This document shows, piece by piece, positions 7,932 to 16,663 of a DNA stretch of 64,000 bases (the stretch's first letter is position 1; each line of letters begins with the position of its first letter). The stretch is from Nonomuraea thailandensis (lineage in GTDB: Bacteria > Actinomycetota > Actinomycetes > Streptosporangiales > Streptosporangiaceae). Made by a program: the position numbers and the translations under genes. The notes under the pieces were generated by a model. The model did no database searches and was not told the origin of the DNA. It was given only the letters and a program-made list of their open reading frames with translations. The stretch lies in the NCBI RefSeq assembly GCF_024172165.1, contig NZ_JAMZEB010000002.1, positions 8,220,501 to 8,284,500 on the forward strand, given 5' to 3'.

Positions 7932-9059
7932 TTGTCCGCAGACGTCGAGCCGGCGACCAAGCAGGAAGAAGACCGCCCCCAGGCGCCGAAGGCACCGGAC
8001 GAGACCGGCCCCGAGTCGTACGGGCTGCCCGGCAAGCCGCTCTCCCGCGGCCCGTTCCTCTTCGGTCTGGTCGGCGGCCTCGGTGTGCTGACGGCGATCG
8101 CGCTGGCCCAGATGATCGTGGCCTCGTTGAGCACGATCATCCTGATCGTCGTGGCGATGTTCCTGGCCGTCGGCCTGAACCCGGCCGTGGAGGCCCTCCA
8201 CCGGCGCGGCCTGGCCAGGCGGGGCGCGATCTCCATCGTGTTCGCCGGGGTCATCGTGGCGTTCGTGCTGTTCGGGCTGGCGATCGTGCCGCCGGTCAGC
8301 AAGCAGCTCACCGAGTTCATCGACGCGGTGCCCGGTTACATCACGGAACTGAGCAACCATCCCACGCTGCGCCAGCTCGACCAGGACTACCAGATCCTCC
8401 CGCAGCTCAGGACGTTCGTGACGGGCACGCTGGGGCCGTCGCTGGCCACCGGCATCATGGGCGCGGGGCTGGTGGTGCTGAACGGCGTGTTCACCACGGT
8501 GACGCTGCTGGTGCTCATGCTGTACTTCCTCGGCTCGCTGCACACGATCAAGGACTACCTGCTCAAGCTGGTGCCGTCCTCGCGCAGGACGCGGACGCGC
8601 GCGATCACGGAGGAGATCCTGCGCGGCATCGGCGGGTACGTGGCGGGCAACGTGCTCATCTCGGTCATCGCGGGCGTGGTGACCTGGATCTTCCTGTCGA
8701 TCGCGGGCGTGCAGTACGCGCTCGCGCTCGCCCTGGTCGTGGCGCTGACGGACCTGATCCCGCTGGTGGGCGCGACGATCGGCGCGGTGCTGGTCACCGC
8801 GGTCGCGCTGCTCGACTCCTGGCCCGCCGGGATCGCGTGCGCCATCTTCTTCGTGGCCTACCAGCAGGTGGAGAACTACCTCATCTACCCCAGGGTGATG
8901 AAGCACTCGGTGAACGTGACGCCGGCGGTGACGGTGATCGCCGCGCTGTTCGGCGGCGCGCTGCTCGGCATCGTCGGCGCCCTGCTGGCCATCCCGGTGG
9001 CCGCGGCGATCGCGCTGATCATCCGCGAGCTGGTGCTGCCGCACCAGGACCAGGCGTGA
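7932..9059 (+). CDS. AI-2E/PerM-family membrane transporter
   Basis: About 375 aa. TTG at 7932 is preferred because GGAG (7920-7923) lies eight bases upstream; the GTG at 7923 overlaps that site. After a charged cytoplasmic N-terminus of about 45 aa there are two close hydrophobic segments (LFGLVGGLGVLTAIALAQMI and TIILIVVAMFLAVGL), a third (VFAGVIVAFVLFGLAIV), a soluble loop, then more segments ending in IVGALLAIPVAAAIALII. The order matches the AI-2E exporter/PerM superfamily, including the late PLVGATIGAVL and VENYLIYPRVM segments. Substrates in actinomycetes are mostly unknown; some relatives exchange ions. Confidence 0.85.
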   Translation: MSADVEPATKQEEDRPQAPKAPDETGPESYGLPGKPLSRGPFLFGLVGGLGVLTAIALAQMIVASLSTIILIVVAMFLAVGLNPAVEALHRRGLARRGAISIVFAGVIVAFVLFGLAIVPPVSKQLTEFIDAVPGYITELSNHPTLRQLDQDYQILPQLRTFVTGTLGPSLATGIMGAGLVVLNGVFTTVTLLVLMLYFLGSLHTIKDYLLKLVPSSRRTRTRAITEEILRGIGGYVAGNVLISVIAGVVTWIFLSIAGVQYALALALVVALTDLIPLVGATIGAVLVTAVALLDSWPAGIACAIFFVAYQQVENYLIYPRVMKHSVNVTPAVTVIAALFGGALLGIVGALLAIPVAAAIALIIRELVLPHQDQA

Positions 9060-9064
9060 TCCTC

Positions 9065-9097
9065 GCGACCTGATGCGGCCCGCCGGCGTCAGGTCGC
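9065..9097. terminator. Hairpin between convergent transporter and hydrolase genes
   Basis: GCGACCTGA (9065-9073) pairs with TCAGGTCGC (9089-9097), a perfect 9-bp stem that contains the hydrolase stop codon. The loop is GC-rich. Confidence 0.6.
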
Positions 9098-9874
9098 GGC
9101 CCCTCCGAGCTCCGCCTTGAGGAACCGGATCACGGCCGTGTTGAACGCCTCCGGCTGCTCGACCGCGCTGAGGTGCCCCGCCTTCGGGATGATCTCCACC
9201 TTGCCCTCGGGCACGGCCTGCGCCATCGCCTCGGCGTCGGAGGGCGGCGACAGCTCGTCCTCCTCCCCCACGATGATCAGCAGCGGCACCTTGAGCCCGC
9301 TCAGCGTCTCGAAGGAGTCGGGCCTGGCGGCCATGGCGCGCTGGGCCCAGGCCACGGCGCCGGGCGGCGCCGACTGCACCAGCCCCTTGACCCGGCCGAA
9401 CACCATGGCCCGGCGCTCCCGGGTGGTCCGCCCGATGAGCGCCGGCAGCACCTCGGTGACCAGCACCTCGCTGCCGCCGGACACCACGGCCTGCGCGATG
9501 CGCTCCCTGTTGTCGCGCGCCGCGGGCGGGTCCGCACCGGCCTTGGTGTCGGCCAGGATCACCCCGAGCACCCGGTCGGGGTGCCGGCGGCAGAACGCCA
9601 TGGTCACGTAGCCGCCCATCGACAGCCCGCCGACGACCGCCCTGTCGATGCCCTCCTCGTCGAGCAGCCTGGCGACGTCGTCGGCCATCAGGTCCACCGA
9701 GGGCTCATCCTCGCCCAGCCGCGACCCGCCGAAGCCGCGCAGGTCAGGGGTGATGACCCGGCAGACCCTGGCCAGCCCTTCCCGCTGGGCCAGCCACATG
9801 GCCGACGACAGGGGGAACGCGTGAAGCAGCACAACCGGGACCCCGGTCCCGGCAGATCTCGTGTAGAGCTGCAC
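9089..9874 (-). CDS. Alpha/beta hydrolase
   Basis: 261 aa from a GTG at 9874; the ribosome binding site is weak. The fold is clear: oxyanion-hole HAFPLS near residue 18, nucleophile elbow GLSMGG, an acidic residue in VGEEDELSPP and the catalytic His in KAGHLSAVEQP. The sequence resembles 3-oxoadipate enol-lactonase-type hydrolases, but that family is broad and no pathway partners are adjacent, so the substrate is not assigned. Its start faces the CAP-domain gene across about 180 bases of relatively AT-rich DNA. Confidence 0.85.
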   Translation of the reverse strand: MQLYTRSAGTGVPVVLLHAFPLSSAMWLAQREGLARVCRVITPDLRGFGGSRLGEDEPSVDLMADDVARLLDEEGIDRAVVGGLSMGGYVTMAFCRRHPDRVLGVILADTKAGADPPAARDNRERIAQAVVSGGSEVLVTEVLPALIGRTTRERRAMVFGRVKGLVQSAPPGAVAWAQRAMAARPDSFETLSGLKVPLLIIVGEEDELSPPSDAEAMAQAVPEGKVEIIPKAGHLSAVEQPEAFNTAVIRFLKAELGGAAT

Positions 9875-10051
9875 GGATCACACGGTAGCCCGGTTCACGG
9901 CGACAATCACTCAATGGCCGATGCCGATCGCTCCCGACTACACCGACAAAAGCCACACTCAGCCAATGTTCGCCATAAATCTGACATTGCCCGACGAATA
10001 ATTCACGCGCACAATCCAGGCACAGCGACGTGCATTCCGAGGTGACAAGGC

Positions 10052-10534
10052 ATGACAGGTCCCAGAGGCAGGGCGGGCATCCGTCCCGCACTTCCCGACG
10101 CCACCAACGCCGACTTCCTCCTCCAGGCGCTGCGCGAGACGAACGCCCACCGCGAGCGCCACCACGTCCCGCCTCTCGTCATGGACCCCTTGCTGGTCGA
10201 GTACGCCAAGACCAGGGCGGCCGAGATGTCCCGGCGCATCGGCTACGGGCCGGTGCGGGCGGGCACCGGCGAGGTCGCGTACCGGAGGGAGGGCGAGCAC
10301 CTGTGCGAGGCCGCCGAAGCGGTGGCCGGCTGGTACGCCCAGAGCATGGCCTACGACTGGAACGATCCGCGCGCCTGCCACTTCAGCCAGCTCGTCTGGA
10401 AGGCCAGCAAGGCCATGGGCGCCGCCCGGGTGGCCGGTCAGGGCCGGGCCCATCACGAGACGGTGATCGTCTTCGTCTTCGAGCCCGCGGGCAACGTGGA
10501 CGGCGAGTTCGAGGAGAACGTGCTGCCGCAGTGA
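10052..10534 (+). CDS. CAP/SCP-domain protein without signal peptide
   Basis: 160 aa. ATG at 10052 follows GAGGTGACAAGG. The CAP (SCP/TAPS) fold is shown by ETNAHRERHHVPPLVMDPLL at the start, the GEHL segment in place of the usual GENL, HFSQLVWKAS and the closing FEPAGNVDGEFEENV. It seems to lack a secretion signal and the usual disulfide pattern, so it may be cytoplasmic, unlike most bacterial CAP proteins. CAP domains bind sterols, lipids or metal ions in various organisms; the role here is unknown. It converges with the SDR gene, with stops directly adjacent (10534/10535). Confidence 0.8.
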   Translation: MTGPRGRAGIRPALPDATNADFLLQALRETNAHRERHHVPPLVMDPLLVEYAKTRAAEMSRRIGYGPVRAGTGEVAYRREGEHLCEAAEAVAGWYAQSMAYDWNDPRACHFSQLVWKASKAMGAARVAGQGRAHHETVIVFVFEPAGNVDGEFEENVLPQ

Positions 10535-11293
10535 TCAGATAGCGGTCGCGCCCCCGTCGATGAACAGCACCTGCCCGGTCATGTACGCCGACGCCGCGCC
10601 GGCCAGGAACACGGCCGGCTGCGCCATCTCCTCCGCGGTCCCCCACCGCCGCATCGGCACGCCCGCCACCGTAGCGGCGCTCGACGCCTCGTCCTCCCAC
10701 AGGTTGCGGTTGAGGTCGGTGGCCGTCCACCCGGGGCACAGGGCGTTGACCCGCACGCCGGAGCCCGCCCACTCCACGGCCAGCGTCTTGGTCAGCGCCA
10801 CCAGCCCGGCCTTGGCGGCGGCGTAGGGGGCGAGCAGGGGCGCGCCGAGCGCGGCCACGGAGGCCACGTTGATGACGACCCCGTCGCCCCGGCCGAGCAG
10901 GTGCGGGGCGGCGGCGTGGCAGACGGCCACGGCGGAGTCGAGGTTGAGCCGCATCAGCTTGTCCCACCCGGACAGCCGCAGGTCCTTGAACTCGACCAGG
11001 AAGTTCGACCCACCGGCGTTGTTGACGACGATGTCGAGGTGCCCCAGCCCGTCGATCGCGGCGGCGACGGCGGAGGCGGCGGCCCCGCGGTCGGTGAGGT
11101 CGGCGGGGACGACGACCGCGCGCCGCCCCAGCGCCTCGATCTCCTTGCCCACCTCGGCCAGCGTGTCGGCGGAGCGCGAGACGAGCGCCACGTCGGCCCC
11201 CGCCTCGGCGTACGCGAGCGCGATGGCCCGCCCGATCCCCTTCGACGCCCCGGTGATCAGGGCCTGCTTGCCCGCGAGATCGAACGCGCCCAC
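10535..11293 (-). CDS. Short-chain dehydrogenase/reductase (SDR)
   Basis: 252 aa. GTG at 11293 is chosen because GGAGGAGG lies just upstream; Met codons further upstream have no site. It is a classical SDR with the cofactor loop TGASKGIG, NNAGGSNF, the catalytic Ser in INVASVAALG, and YAAAKAG as the Tyr-Lys pair. The C-terminal MTGQVLFIDGG is typical. It probably oxidises or reduces a ketone or alcohol with NAD(P). The substrate cannot be told from sequence, and no pathway genes flank it. Confidence 0.9.
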   Translation of the reverse strand: MGAFDLAGKQALITGASKGIGRAIALAYAEAGADVALVSRSADTLAEVGKEIEALGRRAVVVPADLTDRGAAASAVAAAIDGLGHLDIVVNNAGGSNFLVEFKDLRLSGWDKLMRLNLDSAVAVCHAAAPHLLGRGDGVVINVASVAALGAPLLAPYAAAKAGLVALTKTLAVEWAGSGVRVNALCPGWTATDLNRNLWEDEASSAATVAGVPMRRWGTAEEMAQPAVFLAGAASAYMTGQVLFIDGGATAI

Positions 11294-11353
11294 GCCGCCT
11301 CCTCCATGCCGGAAAACCGAACAAGATTCTATGGACATCTCCCCGCAAAGCGC

Positions 11354-11388
11354 CACCGGCGCGAGACCGTGAAGGTCCCGCGCCGGTG
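11354..11388 (-). terminator. Terminator of the LamG/DNRLRE gene
   Basis: A perfect 10-bp stem, CACCGGCGCG (11354-11363) with CGCGCCGGTG (11379-11388), carries further ACC/GGT pairing inside. It lies 24 bases 3' of the minus-strand stop at 11412. Confidence 0.7.
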
Positions 11389-11411
11389 ACTCCTGCCGAA
11401 GCCCGTGCGAC

Positions 11412-14400
11412 CTACTGGGCGGCGAGCTGGGCGATCTGCTCGGCGCTCAGGACGCCGTCGTAGGTGCGGACGTCGTCGACGGTCCCCGGCCAGTGGCCGG
11501 TGAAGACGCCCGCAGCCTTGGTCCGGCCCAGTTGCAGCGGGCCGGTGGCGTTCCAGGTGCTCAGGTGATCGGTGACGGTGGTGGTGGACAGGCGGCCGTT
11601 GACGTAGACGCGCAGCTCACCGGCCAGCGGGTCGTACACGCCGGCGACGTGCGTCCACTCCAGCGGGTTCGGGATGGCGTCGGAGCGGGTCCGTACGAGG
11701 GCCGCGGTGTCGGTGTCGGCGGCGGCCATGCCGAGCGTCCACCGCCCCTGCTCCTTGTCGAAGCCGAGCTGGAACCCGGCGGCCCGGCTCCCCGGCTGCG
11801 CCACGGCCGCGGTGTCCTTGACCGGCAGGTAGTCGAGCTGGGTCCAGGCGGCCACGGTGAAGCCGGTCCTGGTGTTGACGGCGGGGGCGCTCGTCTGGGC
11901 GTAGCCGCTCACGCCGTCGAGCGCGAGCGCCCCGTCCAGCCAGCCCGATGTCCACGAGGCGGCTCCGGACAGCGTCGCGGCGGTCGCCCGGCCCGAGGAG
12001 TCGGCCGCCGACGTGCCGGACTCCTCGTCCAGCGTCCAGTGGCCCACCAGCGTGGCAGCGCTGTTGACCAGATCGGCGACCTCGTCGGCGAACATCGCGC
12101 GGCCGTAGGCGCGCACCTCGTCGACGTCTCCGGGCCAGTGCTCCGAAGCCGCCCCGCCGACCTTCCCTCGGCCGATCGTCAGGGGGCCCGTGGCGTTCCA
12201 TGGGGTGGTGACGGCGGCCGTGCCCTCCAGCCGGCCGTTGACGTAGAGCGAGATCTGGCGCGCCGCCGAGTCGTAGACGCCGGCCAGGTGGGTCCACTCG
12301 TTCAGCCGCGGGGCGGCGGACGACAGGGCACGCACGGCGGGCGCGCCGTCGGTGTCCGAGCCGGCCATGGTCAGCGCCCAGCGGTCGTTGGTCTTGGCGT
12401 ACTGCAGGGCGAACGCGCCCGTCCTGCCGCCTTCCTGGGTGACGGCGGTGGCGGAGGCCGCGTTGCCGGTCAGGCGGGCCCAGGCGGTGACGGTGAAGTT
12501 GCGGCCGGTGTCGATGACGGGGGCCGCGGTCTGGGCGTAGGAGTTGGCCAGCCTGAGCGCGGTGCCGGTCTTGCCCGTGGTCCACGTGGCCCCGCTGAGC
12601 GTGGCCGGGTGCGCTCCCGTGGCGTCGGCGGCCGTGGCGCCCTGGCCGTCGTCCATCGTCCAGTGGCCGCTGGGGCCGCCGCCCGCGTTGACGTTGAAGA
12701 CGTAGGTGCGGATGGGGCCGAGCTGGCCCGCGCGGTCCTTGCTGCGCACGGCCAGCACGTTCGGGCCGTCGTGGCGCGGGGTCACCGCGATCGTGGCCCT
12801 GCCGTCCGCGCCCGGGGCGACCACGGTCGTGGGCGTGGAGTCCAGGCCCCAGACGTAGGAGGCCACGTCGGCGACGCCGTTCGGGCCGAAGGAGAACGTG
12901 CCGGGCAGGCCGACGCCGTCGCTCCAGCCGTTCTCGACGTACTCGGGCGAGGAGACCTCGGGCTCCCTGCCGGGGGCGGTGGCGTCCACGGTGGCCTCGC
13001 ACCAGGGGCTCCACGCGCTGGTGGCCTTGCCGTCCTCGCCCCTGACGCGCCAGCGGATCAGCGCGCCGTCGGCGTACAGGGTCTGCGGGATCGTGGCGGA
13101 GAACGCGGTGCCGGTGGAGCCGAGCGGGGTGACGTACTCGCCGGTCTTCACGCCGGCGGCGTTGTACCACTCGAAGCGGCCCTTGACCGAGTTGTCGGAG
13201 TCCTTGAGCTTGGCCCACAGCTTGGGCGCGGCGGTGGCGATGACCGGGCGGCCGTCACCGGAGACGCAGGGGCCGCCCGGGTCCGACCACACGTCGGCGG
13301 CGACCGGGTCGGCCGGCAGCGAGTTGTACTCGATGACCAGGCTCGGGTTGTTCTTGAACTTCTTCCACGCGTAGACGTCGGTCTCGCTGGTGGCCCGAAG
13401 GCCGATGGTCGCCTGCGTCCACTTCTTGGCGGCGGCGTCGGCGATCCACGAGGTGACGTCGAACTCCACGCCGCCGGGCGCGCAGCTCGAGCTCCAGCCC
13501 TTGGCGATGTTCACCGTGGCGAGCAGCCTGCTCCACGACGGCTGGTTGTTCCACGTGGTGCTCTTGCTGACGGCCCCGGTGCCCCACGCCTCCACCTTGC
13601 GGGCGCTGCACGAGTACGCCCACGTCTCGTACGTGCGCAGCGTCGCCTTGATGATCTGCTTGCCGTGGATGGTCGAGCCCGTGGCCATGTTGAAGAAGGA
13701 GCGGTTCTTCTGCGACTCGACGTGGCCCACCCGCGCGACGTCGCTGGAGTTGAGGTAGTTGGAGTTGGGCCAGTTGCTCCAGACGGCCGTCCACGAGCCG
13801 CGCGCGGCCGAGAAGTACGGGTCCAGGTAGACGGGGAACTTCGTCTTCGTGTCGGACAACATCCGCAGGTCGGGCTTGAGCCGCAGGTTCCTGCCCTTCA
13901 GCTCCACGCCCATCGTGGCCTCGCGGGCCTCGGGCGAGCGGCCCTCCTTCAGCGCCTTCGGGCTGGTGATCCCCCGGGAGTCCCACATCTTCGGGGTAGG
14001 CGCGATGAAGATCGTGCCCTCGTTCTCGTCGGTGGCCTCCAGGTTGCCCGCCCGGTCGGCCGCCAGCGTCAGGCCGTCGGCGGTGAGGGGGTAGGTCAGC
14101 TCGGTCAGCCCCGCGGCGGCGGCCCGCGACTTGACCACCAGCAGGTGTGAGAAGCCGTCCACGTCGGCGGTGACCTGGAGGTCCACGCCCGGCATGACCT
14201 CGGGATACGTGGCGGTGTCACCGCTCAGCGTGGGCTTGGGCAGCGCGCCGGTCCAGCCCAGCTCCATCGTCTTGGCGCCGCGCGACAGGCGGGCCAGCGG
14301 GGCGCTGCCGCCGCCGGAGAAGGCCAGGTCGACCGCGGCGGCGACCGGCTCGACCGTGCCGTCGGGGCGCAGGCGCAGCGTGGTGTCCACAGGCACCCAG

Positions 14401-14669
14401 CGGCCTTCCTTGCGCACCCGGACGGGCCGGACGTTCAGCTCCATGGTCATCGTGCCGTCGGGCTGGGCGAAGACCGTGCGCGTCTCGCTGCGCATCGACT
14501 CCACCTCGACCGGCTTGCCCGCGGTGCGCGCCGCGGCCACCGCGGCCCGCTCCTGCGCTGGCCGAGCGGCCGCGGGCCGCTCGGGTTCGTCCTGCGCGGC
14601 CACCGGTTGGGGGGCCGTCAATGCCGTGATAGATAACGCCGCCGCGACCAGTCCATGCACTACCCGCAT
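11412..14669 (-). CDS. Large secreted DNRLRE/LamG adhesin-like protein
   Basis: About 1085 aa from the ATG at 14669, which has GAGG upstream and gives a signal peptide (MRVVHGLVAAALSITALTA, cleavage likely after PVAAQ). The N-terminal 280 residues form a beta-rich domain; about residues 285-450 match the DNRLRE type (WSNWPNSNYLNSSDVARVG, TTWNNQPSW, FDVTSWI); then fibronectin-like segments; then two LamG/concanavalin-like domains beginning GHWTMDDGQG (about 670) and GHWTLDEESG (about 880). This architecture often forms the N-terminal part of Rhs/YD-repeat proteins, but here the gene stops after the second LamG with no repeat or toxin part. A surface or matrix protein that binds glycan is likely. 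Confidence 0.8.
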   Translation of the reverse strand: MRVVHGLVAAALSITALTAPQPVAAQDEPERPAAARPAQERAAVAAARTAGKPVEVESMRSETRTVFAQPDGTMTMELNVRPVRVRKEGRWVPVDTTLRLRPDGTVEPVAAAVDLAFSGGGSAPLARLSRGAKTMELGWTGALPKPTLSGDTATYPEVMPGVDLQVTADVDGFSHLLVVKSRAAAAGLTELTYPLTADGLTLAADRAGNLEATDENEGTIFIAPTPKMWDSRGITSPKALKEGRSPEAREATMGVELKGRNLRLKPDLRMLSDTKTKFPVYLDPYFSAARGSWTAVWSNWPNSNYLNSSDVARVGHVESQKNRSFFNMATGSTIHGKQIIKATLRTYETWAYSCSARKVEAWGTGAVSKSTTWNNQPSWSRLLATVNIAKGWSSSCAPGGVEFDVTSWIADAAAKKWTQATIGLRATSETDVYAWKKFKNNPSLVIEYNSLPADPVAADVWSDPGGPCVSGDGRPVIATAAPKLWAKLKDSDNSVKGRFEWYNAAGVKTGEYVTPLGSTGTAFSATIPQTLYADGALIRWRVRGEDGKATSAWSPWCEATVDATAPGREPEVSSPEYVENGWSDGVGLPGTFSFGPNGVADVASYVWGLDSTPTTVVAPGADGRATIAVTPRHDGPNVLAVRSKDRAGQLGPIRTYVFNVNAGGGPSGHWTMDDGQGATAADATGAHPATLSGATWTTGKTGTALRLANSYAQTAAPVIDTGRNFTVTAWARLTGNAASATAVTQEGGRTGAFALQYAKTNDRWALTMAGSDTDGAPAVRALSSAAPRLNEWTHLAGVYDSAARQISLYVNGRLEGTAAVTTPWNATGPLTIGRGKVGGAASEHWPGDVDEVRAYGRAMFADEVADLVNSAATLVGHWTLDEESGTSAADSSGRATAATLSGAASWTSGWLDGALALDGVSGYAQTSAPAVNTRTGFTVAAWTQLDYLPVKDTAAVAQPGSRAAGFQLGFDKEQGRWTLGMAAADTDTAALVRTRSDAIPNPLEWTHVAGVYDPLAGELRVYVNGRLSTTTVTDHLSTWNATGPLQLGRTKAAGVFTGHWPGTVDDVRTYDGVLSAEQIAQLAAQ

Positions 14670-14843
14670 ACGTGCCTCGCCCATGCCGAGCAGGGATTAC
14701 GCCCGGGGCGAGAGGCCGCCCGGCGTCTCCACGATCTTCTGTTGACGATCGGATTCTCACTCCGGCCCGTCCGCGGGGTCCATAGTTCTGGTCATTATGC
14801 TCAAATATTTCTTCATGACCGCACCATGGGCGCGAGGATTTCG

Positions 14844-15548
14844 TCAGACCTCCGTCGGGAGCGGCGAGGCGGCCGGATTGACCCGCCTGACGATCTCGTC
14901 CAGCACGATCCGCACGTACGGCTCCCCCACCCACAGGTGCTTGGCCCCGTCCACCCCGATCACCTCGGCCTGCGGGATCCTGGCGAACCGGGCGCGGGCC
15001 TCCTCCGGCCTCAGGTAGTCGTCGAACTCCGGCACCAGCGCCGTCAGCGGCCGGCCGAACGCCGCCCAGGCGTCGAGGTCGGCGTCGGTGGCCCTGTGCA
15101 GCGGCGGCGAGAGCAGGATCGCGCCCTCCACCAGCGGGTCGTGCGCCCACTTCAGCGTCAGCTCGGTGCCGAACGACCAGCCGACCACCCACACGCGCGG
15201 CAGGTCGTGGTACTCGGCGTACTCCAGCGCCGCGGCCACGTCGTACCGCTCGCCCTCGCCGCCGTCGAACGCGCCCTGGGAGGTGCCGCGCTCGGAGGAG
15301 GTGCCGCGGGTGTTGAAGCGCAGCACGGCCAGGTCGGCGAGCGCGGGCAGCCGGTTGGCGGCCTTCTTGTAGACGTGGCTGTCCATGAACCCGCCGTGGG
15401 TGGGCAGCGGGTGCAGGGTGACCAGCGTCGCCACCGGCGGCCGGTCGAGGGGCTGGGCCAGCTCGCCGACCAGGGTCAGGCCGTCGGCCGTGTGCAGCTC
15501 GATCGGCTCCCGCCGGGCGGGCAGCACGGTCGCCGCGCGAATCTCCAC
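14844..15548 (-). CDS. Alpha/beta hydrolase (dienelactone hydrolase-like)
   Basis: 234 aa from a GTG at 15548 with AAGGGA seven bases upstream. It has the oxyanion segment TLHPLPTHGG, a nucleophile elbow GWSFGT, an Asp near VPEFDDYL and the catalytic His in GAKHLWVGEP. RFNTRGTSSERGTSQG resembles the CocE/NonD-type small esterases seen as conserved genes in actinomycetes. It lies 12 bases downstream of the zinc-motif gene on the same strand, so the two are probably co-transcribed. Substrate unknown. Confidence 0.85.
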   Translation of the reverse strand: MEIRAATVLPARREPIELHTADGLTLVGELAQPLDRPPVATLVTLHPLPTHGGFMDSHVYKKAANRLPALADLAVLRFNTRGTSSERGTSQGAFDGGEGERYDVAAALEYAEYHDLPRVWVVGWSFGTELTLKWAHDPLVEGAILLSPPLHRATDADLDAWAAFGRPLTALVPEFDDYLRPEEARARFARIPQAEVIGVDGAKHLWVGEPYVRIVLDEIVRRVNPAASPLPTEV

Positions 15549-15560
15549 CGATAGGTCCCT

Positions 15561-15851
15561 TCAGTAACGGGTGCGGCCGGGGCCGCGGTCGAGTCTCTTA
15601 CGCCAGCAGGTCTGGTGCCAGTGGCGGCGCTCCTCGTCGCCGCCCGGCCAGTTGGGCCAGGCCACGAGGTGCGGCTGGCCGCTGCGGATCTCCTGGTCGC
15701 AGCCGGGGCACCGGTAGTTCTTGGTCGAGGAGGCGCCGGTGAGCATGCGCACCTTCCACTCCCCGTCGGGCCATTCCTCCACTTTGTCCAGGCCGGTCGG
15801 GAAGCCGAAGGGGCGGGAGGACTCCCTGCGGCGGGCACGGCGGGGGCTCAT
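15561..15851 (-). CDS. Small conserved protein with a zinc-ribbon-like motif
   Basis: 96 aa from the ATG at 15851 (start uncertain; the frame is open to 15941). The core reads KNYRCPGCDQEIRSGQPHLV followed by RRHWHQTCWRKR, giving CxxC and HxxxC pairs spaced as in a treble-clef or LIM-like zinc knuckle. The N-terminus is Arg-rich. Similar actinobacterial proteins are often called ATP/GTP-binding proteins without visible nucleotide motifs; I see none here. It is divergent from nucS, about 105 bases away, and heads a likely operon with the hydrolase. Confidence 0.75.
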   Translation of the reverse strand: MSPRRARRRESSRPFGFPTGLDKVEEWPDGEWKVRMLTGASSTKNYRCPGCDQEIRSGQPHLVAWPNWPGGDEERRHWHQTCWRKRLDRGPGRTRY

Positions 15852-15955
15852 CGGCGGGGGAACCCGCCCACGGCGCCCCTCGTGCCAGGACCGACCACAC
15901 CCACCCGTTCGAACGCCATGCGTCCAGTTTTCCAGAGGCACTAAGGTGGACGGTC

Positions 15956-16618
15956 ATGCGGCTGGTCATCGCGCGATGCAGCGTGGATTACATCGGACGG
16001 CTCACGGCACATCTGCCGATGGCGCCGAGGCTCGTCCTCATCAAGGCGGACGGCAGCGTGAGCATCCACGCTGACGACCGCGCCTTCAAGCCGCTCAACT
16101 GGATGAATCCGCCGTGCAAGCTCAAGGAGGACGGCGAGACCTGGACGGTCACCCACGGCAAGACCGGCGAGAAGCTGGTCCTGACCATGGCGGAGATCCT
16201 CCACGACTCCAGCCACGAGCTCGGGGTGGACCCGGGGCTGATCAAGGACGGCGTGGAGGCGCACCTCCAGGAGTTGCTCGCCGAGCACATCACGACGCTG
16301 GGCGAGGGATATTCGCTGGTGCGGCGCGAGTACATGACGGCGATCGGGCCCGTGGACATCCTGTGCAGGGACGCCACGGGGGCGGCGGTGGCGGTGGAGA
16401 TCAAGCGGCGCGGTGAGATCGACGGCGTCGAGCAGCTCACGCGTTACCTGGAGCTGCTCAATCGCGACCCGCTGCTCTCGCCCGTACGCGGCGTCTTCGC
16501 GGCTCAGGAGATCAAGCCCCAGGCCCGCGTGCTGGCCACCGACCGGGGCATCGACTGCGTGACTCTCGACTACGACGCCCTGCGCGGCATCGAGCCGGAG
16601 AACCCGACGCTCTTCTAG
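15956..16618 (+). CDS. nucS: Mismatch-specific endonuclease NucS (EndoMS)
   Basis: 220 aa; ATG at 15956 follows AAGGTGG. The N-terminal DNA-binding domain holds SVSIHADDRAFKPLNWM. The C-terminal RecB-type nuclease domain has GPVDILCRD and AVAVEIKRRGEIDGVEQLTR, giving the D-ExK catalytic core. The protein ends PTLF, resembling the C-terminal clamp-binding motif known from NucS proteins. In actinobacteria NucS performs post-replicative mismatch repair in place of MutS/MutL by cutting both strands at G-T, G-G and T-T mismatches. A hairpin follows the stop. Confidence 0.95.
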   Translation: MRLVIARCSVDYIGRLTAHLPMAPRLVLIKADGSVSIHADDRAFKPLNWMNPPCKLKEDGETWTVTHGKTGEKLVLTMAEILHDSSHELGVDPGLIKDGVEAHLQELLAEHITTLGEGYSLVRREYMTAIGPVDILCRDATGAAVAVEIKRRGEIDGVEQLTRYLELLNRDPLLSPVRGVFAAQEIKPQARVLATDRGIDCVTLDYDALRGIEPENPTLF

Positions 16619-16644
16619 CCGTCCCCCCGCCAGGGCGGGACGGC
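16618..16644 (+). terminator. Terminator of nucS
   Basis: GCCGTCCC (16618-16625) pairs with GGGACGGC (16637-16644), directly at the stop codon of nucS. Confidence 0.6.
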
Positions 16645-16663
16645 CCTACCCCTGCCAAGACGT

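Noticed and set aside
11493..14150. Very long open frame antisense to the DNRLRE/LamG gene
   Set aside because: Its composition (Gly, Arg, Val, Ala, Asp) is that of a GC-rich shadow frame; it has no domain motifs, while the minus-strand frame has a signal peptide and clear domains.
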